This document shows positions 47,267 through 56,281 of a stretch of 64,000 bases of DNA, in pieces. This DNA is from Favolaschia claudopus (Eukaryota > Basidiomycota > Agaricomycetes > Agaricales > Mycenaceae), in NCBI GenBank assembly GCA_037176885.1, contig JAWWNJ010000143.1:62001-126000 (forward strand). The letters are read 5' to 3'. The notes beneath the pieces are model-generated. The model saw only the letters and a list, made by a program, of their open reading frames with translations. It searched no databases and was not told where the DNA came from. Each line of letters begins with the position of its first letter. Position 1 is the stretch's first letter. The position numbers and the translations under genes are program-made.

Positions 47267-48633
47267 TGAAACGCTGACTATGGGGCTACGGTGGAAATAA
47301 ACCAAGATAATGCACAGAATTTAATCCACACAAAATCCTAATATAAAATCCTAACCACTTCTAATCGACGTGCGAGGTTCGGGGTTCCAGTCCAGTATAG
47401 ACTGTTGCAATCCAACCAATACTAACTTCAAAATATACTAACTCGAGGCTTTCGCGATAGCTCGTTCCGACCGTCCTGGTACTGACTATCCTAGTTTTTG
47501 ACACCGGAAGGTGCGTTTAAACAGGTGATTGAGATGTTTTACTCTTGGTAGAGGTTTAGAGGTTTAAGTTGTGTGTGCTCGTTCGCAAAATGAGTTTCCG
47601 CGGAAAGTATGTTTGGACTGATTCCGTTCTCTCAAAGGTCCGTGTCAGGCTCTTATAATTCCACGCGCTTGTACTAATTCTCAATAAGATGTTCACGCGT
47701 ATAATTCAAGATATGATCCAACAGACAGTATATTGCAACGAAAACAAACAAAAGAAACAAATAAGCTTCTGGAGTTTATCTCGAATGAAGTCCAACGTCT
47801 TGTTATTCACGAAGCCAATACTGGCTTGACGCTCACAACGAGAGGGGGGAATCCACTAGAGCTCCAGTACATGATATAGTGCTTTATATACATTCACAGC
47901 AATAAATATGAGATGACAAACAAACAATCTTATGGGTATAATATTGGTAACCCCGGACCCTCTTGGCCCAGACCTCATTCAGTTTTACTTGTTAAAGGTT
48001 TTCCTCCGGTACTGGTGAGGGATTTACGCCTTTACCTCCGGCATCCGCTAGATACCATTGTTCTACCTCCGGCACCCTCTTGGATACCATTGTTCATCTG
48101 GCTTGGCCAGCGTAGATCTTCCCCGTTTGTACTGATATCTCCGGTCATGAATCAATAGCTCTCTTGCTATCCAATCGATGATCTACTTGCTCCAAGTAGT
48201 ACTGTTTGAATAAGGGATATTCTCTCCCTACAGGTCGCTAGCGATCCTGAGTTATAGCTCCGTCCTAGACCTTTCCGCGGAAGCCTCCTGCTCCTGGTAA
48301 CACCTCTCGAGTTCCAACGAGTCCCAAACGGAATGTCCTTCGATGTACGCCTTTGTTCCTGGAGCACTAGGTAGCTCCCAATCCTATTCCGGATGGTAAG
48401 AGACCTATCGCGGAAGCTCATGTCCGACTTATTGTAACTCTGACACTTTGCAGTGCCATTGTAAACGAACCCCAGAGCTCCCACCTGTGTATTCTCCTTT
48501 GACTGACCGCCCAGGCAGACCTCAGTCCTTATTGAGACCCATTCACTGAGTATTGTAGTACTTTATTAATAGTACTGTTGTAACTAGCCTGAAAATGAAT
48601 AAATTCAGGCGTAGCCCAATACCAGGTCTGTCA
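47267..48633 (-). repeat. 3' LTR, complete (1,367 bp)
   Basis: In element orientation it starts TGACAGACC (48633) and ends CGTTTCA (47267). The inner boundary is fixed by the adjoining purine tract, the outer by the end of identity with the right LTR. The five bases outside are CACGG (47262-47266), the candidate target duplicate. It contains two perfect TTCCGCGGAA palindromes (47596, 48273). Confidence 0.8.
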
Positions 48634-48646
48634 TCTCCCCTTTTCA
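48634..48646 (-). other. Polypurine tract
   Basis: On the minus strand GAAAAGGGGAGA lies directly before the TG of the 3' LTR, as needed for plus-strand DNA priming. A near copy occurs at 53988-54001. Confidence 0.7.
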
Positions 48647-49097
48647 TAAATTGAGTGTCCCCACTCAACCATGTCTTTATCAGGACTCATTTTATCTCTT
48701 TATTCTTGGTGCTTCCCACAATCATTCGGCTATCTCGGATATATTTCCCAATTAGGCGTCCGCCACCTGGAAATTTGGTTCCGTTGATGGACAGCGGGAT
48801 CTTCGCTAAATGACGAGAGATCCCCTATAAAACGTTTCCGCTATTGCCCTTATCCCAGCGCACCTCTGCACCTTTGTTTGCTCGAGAATTTGTAAGTGGT
48901 CCGTGCGTTAGACTGCGGGACACGTGATCCATGTTTGTTTTGCAGCGCTTTCCGCCCACTTTTCTCTTGCTTTCTCCCACAACAACCCGCTACCGCGAAT
49001 ACTCAAGCACTCTCAACTCATATCCTAGGTGCGTGTAGGAGTCATATTGGGGTTCCTGGACTCACGATTCGACCATTTTGACTGTTTCACAGACAAA
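48647..49097 (+). promoter_or_regulatory. Upstream region of the first antisense gene
   Basis: Lies between the 3' LTR and the first plus-strand gene. The start ATTGAGTGTCCCCACTCAACCATG resembles the stretch before the third antisense gene (54001-54030, TTTTAACTGTCCCCAGTTAA): both have a small inverted repeat around TGTCCCCA. CTATAAAACG at 48824 is a good TATA box, about 270 bp before the ATG. Confidence 0.45.
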
Positions 49098-52000
49098 ATG
49101 TCGTCTCCCATCTCCCAATACTTCAGCTTCTTCCAGATGATGTCGGGCACCCTTGTCATGGAGGAACTCTCTGTCGACGAGTACACCCAGGCTCGTAAGG
49201 ATGGCATTCGCGTCATTCCTTACAGGATTAACGATGCCCACGTCGTTAATCATATGTCGCGCCCGTTCATCCCATTGGCTCGCACCGAGCTGATGGATAG
49301 GCCGACGTTTTCTCGCGCGGACTTGGAGTGTTTTATCCTCCTCCAACATATCTCCACTGTGCGCCTGATGCAGTTCATTCGCATCCCATCACACCTTTCA
49401 AGGACCAATCCTACGTACATCGCGCACCTCCTCGAGCAGTTCAAACCCGTTTCGGTAAGCTTCCGCGGAAAGTACCAGCCTTCCATTTCTGGAGTTCTGA
49501 TGTTTACTTTAGCAACTTATCAAACGTTTCTACTGGCAGCTGGAGATTACGCCCGCTTTCGACCGCGTCCTGGTCGGCGTTAGCTCGATAGCGCTGTGGC
49601 TCCAAACCAACTTCTCCGACGTTTGGGCTGAACCGTACGACGTCCTTCCTCAAGGATTTGATATGAACAAGGTCGTTTCGGTATGTCGCTCTTTTACACT
49701 TGTACACTCTTCAGTACTCATTCCTTTAACAGCTCTCCGTCATGGATCAGGGCTTCACTATTCCCGACTCTTTGGAATACTATGCGAGTTTTCCTCGCGA
49801 AGTGTTGAAGCCCAACGCTTTAGAGCACCAGGCCCTTTACAACCTCCGCGACGACCCTTACTTCCCAGCCCTCCTCGAGGCATGCGTCGAGAACGCCAGT
49901 TCGGCGGCTGGAGCGGATGTGAGAACGCCGCTCCCCGACTCCCGTCGTTCCAGTATTCGCCGGCTAATCAACAGTTCGGTCATGACTCTGGTAAGAAGCC
50001 CTTTTTTCCAACTAGCTGTACTTCAACTTATGAATTCCACGAAGCGGTTGGCGAGGTCGAGGACCGACCTTTCGCGGATGCCGTCCTCACTTCCGTCGTC
50101 TTATTGGCGTCACGGATTCCTGAGGACGAGCGTCCCAAGGCTTGGGACCGAGCTATTCCTATCCCCACTCGCCAGCACCTTCTTATCCCAATTTTCTTTT
50201 CATACCCGACTTCCGAATTCGTCCCTCCAGGCCAGTTTCTTCCTTGGTGCCAAGTCGGCCAGGAGGACCCTGTGGAAGACGCGTGGCGTCACCACAACCC
50301 TCCTGATTCGCCTGCTAGCCCTACTGGTTCAGGTCTCCAAACGCCACAGGTCGCACCGTCTACACCAGCAATCGCGGAAACTCCCCGCGCTGGTCCTAGC
50401 GCTTTATCCGGTTCAGGGATACCTGGTAGCGGGCTTTCTTTTGGAACGCCTGGTCCAGCGCTTTCTCCTCCGAAGCCAGCGGTATCCACACCGTCTGTTT
50501 CTCACCCCGTAGATGCCTCAGCCGCATCTATTTTAGAAGGTATAAGTCGTTTCTCTCCAGTTCCAAACTGGTATCGTTCCGATGGACCTCCGCTTATTAT
50601 TTCTCCAGGGAAGACCGTTATTCCATCCACTGGGAACGCGGAATCCGGTCCATCGGGCGAGGGGAACGCTTCCGCGGAAGATCCTTTCGTGGATCCTACG
50701 CCCGCCTCCTCTGCTACTGCGGCGCTGGTCATGGCCGCGCTTACTTTATCAACCCAAACGGTACCTAGCGCAAGTCCTCCGGGGCCCGCATCGCCCATTC
50801 AGGTCGATCCTCCCCAACCCGAGCCTGAGTCGAGTGCTCCTGAGCTTCCCACTAACGAGATATATGCTCATGGTGGTGGAGGCGGGGGAGGAGGCGCTGG
50901 TTTTTATGTAGACGTGCCCTCTGCGCCTCCAGCTGCTCCGTCTGTAAGTGCCCTTTCTCTTAACACTTTTCCATTACTGACTTAGATCTTTTTGTAGTCC
51001 AGAGGTCGTTCCGCGTCTCGCTCACGTGGTCGCGGTAACCGCGGTACTTCCGTCGCAACCCGTCGGAGCACCCGTGCCAAGACCAAGGTACGTTATAATT
51101 ACTTCTTTCTCTTTGGAATATTTCCTTATTCAGCCTAATTAGCCTGACCACTCTCTTGAGGCGGCCGCGACTGGTATCGAACCAGAGGAATCTTCCGCGG
51201 AAACCAAGTCCAAGCGCCTCTCAAAGCGTCGCCGCGAGGAACTCGAAGAAGCCGACGACGAGGAGTCTAGTTCTGACGAAGACGGCGAACCTGAGGTCTC
51301 CCCGCCACCTAAACGTCGCAAGGTCTCCCAAAAGGCTTCCGCGAAAGGTAAGGGGAGGGCGCAATCCGAGCCGTCGGACGACGGGTACGTGTCGCACGTC
51401 CCCAAACTTGTCAAGAAGACTCGCGGGGTGTCTCAAAAGAACAAGGAGGACCCCTACGTCCCCAACTTCGATCCTGTCATCTTCGACCAGGAGTTCGCCA
51501 CCATTGCGATGAACAAACTCGAGACAGACTTCCGCACCCTGTTCAAGAACGGAAATAATGTCTTGGTGCGTCTTCCTTTAGTCTACTTCTATCTTCTCGT
51601 TTTCCTCATTCTTTTCTCTAGCAATTAGCGGGCTGCGGGAATTGTATCCTCCGCAATCGCAAGTGCCATAGGTCCAAGTACAACAAGGACTGCCGTTCCT
51701 GCAAACGGGGAAAACTGTCTCATTGCTCGCACAAGTTCACCCAGATGGACGTCATCCGGATGATCGAAGGCTTCGCGCCGATTACCGCTTTCTCCAATGC
51801 TAGTACGTCTATTTATTCTTCTTATTCTGGGTATCTCTTATATCCGCGTCTTCTCTCCCTAGACTGGAATCGCGTCTTTACTGAGTTGGTAGAGGCGCGC
51901 CAGATGCAACTCGTGAGCCATGCTCAGTACACCGTCGCCAACCGCCGACTCTTTCGTGCGCGGGACGCGCTTCTGACACTCATGGATGGCTACTCTGCCG

Positions 52001-52416
52001 CCATGGGTAAGGAAGCCGTCCCTACCATCGCTGGTGTGGAGGATCTCGAGGACCCAGACAAGTTTGTCTTCCACGAGGTTTACCAGAACTGGCAACAGGG
52101 GCTGCGGAGGGGCTATTGGATGGAGGACGGTCACCGCGCCGATGAATACTACGACATGGTGGACTCCGAGGACTCGGAGGACGAAGCTGTCGCTCGTTTC
52201 CGCGAGGACAACCCCGATATGGACACTGATGCTCAACCTGACATGGATGTTGATACTCAACAAACCATCCTTGAGTCTTTGGATACCGCTCCTCCAGGTA
52301 AGCTCTTTATTTCCCTTGATTTTCAGGAAATTGACGCTTCCGCGGAAGGTTCTCTTCTTCCTCCCGCTCCGTCTGCTCCCGTGGCTGGCCCGTCCAAGCC
52401 TCGTGCTAATCCGTAA
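49098..52416 (+). CDS. Element-borne antisense gene 1: large protein with Zn2Cys6-like cluster
   Basis: Eight exons: 49098-49454, 49513-49680, 49733-49918, 49954-50943, 50998-51087, 51143-51565, 51622-51802 and 51863-52416. Phases all close, giving 982 aa. The N-terminus (to about 235) is an ordered region (YWQLEITPAFDRVLVGVSSI). It is followed by a long Pro/Ser/Ala linker, a Gly run, an Arg-rich SRGRSASRSRGRGNRG stretch and a KR/acidic segment with NLS-like KRLSKRRRE and PPKRRKV. At about 743-774 is CGNCILRNRKC, eight residues, CRSCKRGKLSHC. This is C-x2-C-x6-C-x8-C-x2-C-x7-C, close to a fungal Zn2Cys6 cluster. A helical region and acidic tail follow. It lies antisense to the retroelement. 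Function unknown; nuclear DNA binding is an inference. Confidence 0.72.
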
Positions 52417-52810
52417 TTAGTCCCCTTTTTCATTGCTATTCACTCGCTGATCCGCTTTTCTTAGATAATTTCAGTAAACGTCTATTTTCGCGAACACTTG
52501 CAATGCTTCCACTTAGATACCACTTGTATCTGATTCTCTTTCAATTTCTTTTTACTACTCTTGTACCTTTGAATAGTCGCAATGTGATCTCGCTATCCTG
52601 CTCCTACCTCGTGTGACCTGAGCAATTCAAGCAACAGACTACCGTCTTTTCCTCGTGGCTGGTTTATCTCCGTCTGATAAGCCATTGTCCAGAGTTATCG
52701 ATATAGGCCGGCTCTTTCGCACCGGGCTCCTATATCGGGAATTTTCCCACAGAAACTCTATTTAAGAGGCTTCCGCGATTACTTGGATTTCCAGCTTGTC
52801 TTTTACCACT

Positions 52811-53552
52811 ATGTCGGACGTAGCTCCTGCTCTCCCTCTCCTTCTTGGAACTGCGACGGATGACGACTTTCCTATCCTATCGCCTTATTCCTATCGGGTT
52901 TTTCCCAGCCTTGCTGGTCGCGAACGACTTCTCTCATTGGCGAGTCCCCTCTTCTCTGTCCACTTCGTATTCCTTATCCCATTATTCAGAACCCTGTTCA
53001 ACGACCGCTCGACGTTGTCATTAAAGACAGCTGCCGTCGTTCCAACAGTTTCGTTCAGTGGGGAATCCCTTGTTTGACCTGCGTTGCTGCTGGTACCAGC
53101 ACTGCTTGTTCCTTTTGCAGTCGCTTGGCCTTTGTCGAACTCTTGGAGAGCGAAAGGCTTCAAATCGAGCGTCTAGCTATGCAAGATCCTGTCGATCCTG
53201 GTGCGTTTTGCTTATTTCTTAGCAACCGCGGAAGCTCAATTCAGCCCTTTTCTCAGCTTTTGCCTATGCTAGGGAAGAGGCCACGTTCTTCGCCAGCTGC
53301 CATGCAGCTTTCCGCAAGTTCGACTCGCGCGCATCTCCTTGGAGAAACCCCCGTATCTCCCTTCTTAGCCAGGTCGATGCTATTGTTGACGAGCATCGCC
53401 TCAGCTACCTCGCTGGTCTTTTCCCTTTCTATAACTTTCCAGTCGAAGTTCAGACTGTCGTTCATACTAAGCTTAACGCTTTCTCCGCTGTTAACGCCTT
53501 TCTCAGAACTGAACTAGCGATTGACGAGTTCCACAAGCTCTCCTTAGCTTGA
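52811..53552 (+). CDS. Element-borne antisense gene 2: small Cys-containing protein
   Basis: Three exons, 52811-52939, 52990-53200 and 53245-53552, giving 215 aa. The first intron would be GC-AG (GCGAGT...TTCAG, 50 nt); without it the frame closes early in VSFSGESLV. Exon 2 gives NPVQRPLDVVI then WGIPCLTC, eight residues and CSFC, a compact C-x2-C-x8-C-x2-C pattern. Pairs of this kind are common in agaricomycete proteins of unknown role near transposons. Exon 3 is alpha-helical (LFSAFAYAREEATFFASCHA, VDAIVDEHRLSYLAGLFPFY). Preceded by a 394-bp spacer after gene 1 on the same strand. No known family. Confidence 0.6.
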
Positions 53553-54052
53553 ATTAGCTTATGGTCTTAGGCTTAGTTTACTTAGTAACGTTCCTTAGGC
53601 ACTTTTGTCCTCGTGGAATCAATTACTCCTTTAAGACCCATAATCTATCGATTTATTGAGCAATCGCGAAAGCTATCTTTCACTTTCTATTCATGCCCGC
53701 TCTTGGCCATGACCAATTACTCCTTTTATCCATATTCCCGCGCCCGTGTTTCTGTCGTTAAGTCATAGTCCCGACGGCTGGTGCGGTCCTCATGGGAATT
53801 TCCCCTTTTAGACTGAAGCCCGGACGATCTATCACGACTTCATCCACATCTTTTGGAGTTAAATCCGAGAACAATGGATTCTTGTTGCGCTATTTTTGCT
53901 GTCTTCAATTCTCCCATTGTTCTCTTCTCCTTTTGTATCTCCGGAATGTCTTGGTAAATTGTTGCGTCAGGGCCTTTGTACTATATTCCTCCCCTTTTCA
54001 TAGATTTTAACTGTCCCCAGTTAATTTCTTCGAGCGAGAGTCGTACTTCAAT

Positions 54053-55686
54053 ATGGCGCCCACTGCTACAGTACCGACGTATAAAACCTTCCTGTATTAT
54101 ACGCCTTTTACCAGTACATTCGCTGAATACCCCACACTCCTTAACATGGCTCCTCGCGCTTCTCTTACAAAAGCCCAGCATGATGCTATATTGGGCGTCG
54201 CCGACATTGTTTCGGCAACCAAATACCCCGACCGCAATAAGCAGCGCGCCTTCCTTGATCAGCAGGCTGTGACCTTGGTAAATTCCGTATTTGGACTTTC
54301 CGCGGATGCTCTGACCTGGATTTTTCAGGAAGCGTTTGCACCTCTTATCGGCGAAATCGCCAAGGACAAAGCTCTCTACGACGCTTTCTATAGTGTCAAG
54401 AACAGCTACCACCAAAGCGCTGTCGGCGCAAATGGTGTAATTGGCGGGCGCTATCCCGTTATCCTTGATCTCTGTGCCAAGATCAGGAGTGAGCGCGAAC
54501 TCCTTCGTGCTAACGTCGTTGCTGGCCAGCAGGCGCATCGTACAGAGCTGGAAGATGCTCGTGCGCAGGCGGAGGACCAAGAGTCTCGCACATCTCGCAA
54601 GTCCAAGGCCACTCCCAAACCTCGCGTACGTTATTGCCTCTCTCCTCATCTCTCGCCTGATTATGCCTATTTTAGAAGGAGCCCAAGGCCAAGAAGTCTA
54701 AGGCCATTATTGAAGACGGAGATGAATCTCCTTTCGATGATTCTGAGTTGCCCGCTGAGCACGACGATGCTATGGTCGTCGACGACTCAGTGAGTTCTCC
54801 AACTCCTTTCTCTCCGTTTTTCTAATTGGGACTTACAGAATGACGCAGGTCCTTCAGGCCATCGGTCGACTCAATCTCTCGACGACCGTAACAGTGCGGT
54901 GAGTCCAACTTTGACTTTCCGCGAATGCTACCCATTGTCGTTATTATTGTTGACTTCTTCCCCTAGAGTCAATCCCAACCCGGAAGTACGCGTCCTTCAT
55001 CGGTACGCCTTTCCTTCCTTCGCATGAAAGGCCTTGACCGAGGAGCGCCCCAATATCTTAAGGCTATGGCAATTCTCGCTTGTACTGACCCTCAATCAGC
55101 GTCAGGCCCCGTCGTCGAGGACTTCCCAGTTCCGCCCCCACGAAAACGGGCTCGGCCATCGCAAAACTTCGCCCACGAAGACTCTGCAGACCAATACGCA
55201 GGTGAGTTAGCTTCCGCGATTGCTATTTATACTTAATTCTAACAATCGTTTAGCCACAGACTTATCGGTTAACAATGAAGCAGTCCGCCAAACTGTTACC
55301 GAAGCACGCAACGCCGTCAAGGGCGCCCCGGCCGATTCGATCGGTTCCCTTCGTCTCCAAGAAGCGGACCTCCGGTCCCGCGTCGGGTTCGAGAATGCCC
55401 AACTTCGATACCACCTCGAGCATCGCGAGTACCTCCTCACCGACCTTCGGCAGGTTCTCGACGCTCAACACACGCGCGAACAACCTCCAGCAGCAGCAAA
55501 CACCCAGCCAGCGTCGCAGGTAAGCCATGTTTTAGCTTCCGCGGAAAATCCCTGACTTAATTTCTCAGTGATTCTCTAGCCGAACTCGCCGAGCGCGATC
55601 TGGATGCCTTCTTTGGAATCCAGCGCCCCACTGCAGAATGTCCCCATTGCGCTAGCCATACCCATCCTTCTACTTCTTGCTTTTAG
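54053..55686 (+). CDS. Element-borne antisense gene 3: helical protein with nuclear-type linker
   Basis: Exons 54053-54625, 54676-54789, 54839-54898, 54967-55201 and 55254-55519, with phases closing, plus an unresolved last exon. Met-32 (54146, MAPRASLTKAQ) is an alternative start. The N-terminal 190 aa are helical (DALTWIFQEAFAPLIGEIAK, ELLRANVVAGQQAHRTELED). A Lys-rich/acidic segment follows (KEPKAKKSKAI, then DDSELPAEHDDAMVVDD) and PPPRKRARP, which is NLS-like. The region EAVRQTVTEARNAV through RYHLEHREYLLTDLRQVLDA looks like a coiled coil. After a good intron (GTAAGC, branch CTGAC, CTCAG) the expected phase gives an immediate stop. Another frame to 55686 would give ECPHCASHTHPSTSC, a zinc-knuckle-like end. 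The 3' end is therefore uncertain. No known family. Confidence 0.6.
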
Positions 55687-55808
55687 GGTTATGTCTTTCC
55701 CTTAGCTTATACCACACTCCTTAGTCCAACTCGCCGTCTGTCTTTACTCTTTTCCAACTTAGCGTCACTTCTTTGTAACCGCTATTTCACGCTCCTTCAA
55801 TCAACGTT

Positions 55809-56255
55809 TTATGTGGCTTTATTCCTCCTTGACCGCCTTGGTTCCTCTTTATAGGAAGTCTCTTTCCTTATTTCGTCTAAGTCCAAATCAGGAACTTCAT
55901 CACTTTCGTAACCATCCGACTCTGATTCCTCGGAGTGTTCTTTAGTTTCCGCGGAAGGCTCCAATTGATTACTAAGACGAATTTTATGGAATTGTAAGTC
56001 CTTCCCTAGGAATGGGTCCTTATCAGCGTCATCCTCAGCCATTTCATCAAGCGTCTCCTGCGACAAGTCGATGAGATCCAGTATATTATCTGGGAGCTGT
56101 ATCGCCTGTCTTTGTTCGAAAGGTATCACTCTGAACTGAGCAATTCTTCCTTGTAACATAGAACCATCCAGCTCGCAGAGCAGATACGCTCCCCCCTTTG
56201 TACGGCGCACCACAATGTACGGCCCTAAATATCTAGGATCCATTTTACTATTCAA
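55809..56255 (-). CDS. Integrase C-terminal GPY/F module and tail, separate frame
   Basis: The frame is open from about 56303 down to 55809. It carries MDPRYLGPYIVVRRTKGGAY and LLCELDGSMLQGRIAQFRVI, the GPY/F module that follows the integrase core in many Ty3/Gypsy elements. It ends in an acidic then basic tail (EEPRRSRRNKAT). It is in a different frame from the preceding integrase ORF; the change of frame lies in the TTTAAA run at 56301-56306. This looks like a single-base deletion, or else a recoding site. Confidence 0.72.
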   Translation of the reverse strand: MNSKMDPRYLGPYIVVRRTKGGAYLLCELDGSMLQGRIAQFRVIPFEQRQAIQLPDNILDLIDLSQETLDEMAEDDADKDPFLGKDLQFHKIRLSNQLEPSAETKEHSEESESDGYESDEVPDLDLDEIRKETSYKEEPRRSRRNKAT

Positions 56256-56281
56256 AGACTTCTCTGTCTCTGTGTTCCTTA

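Noticed and set aside
47267..47994. LTR ORF-like stretches and conserved words, considered as a host gene
   Set aside because: The same 728 bases recur at 63273-64000 with one change, so they are LTR sequence.
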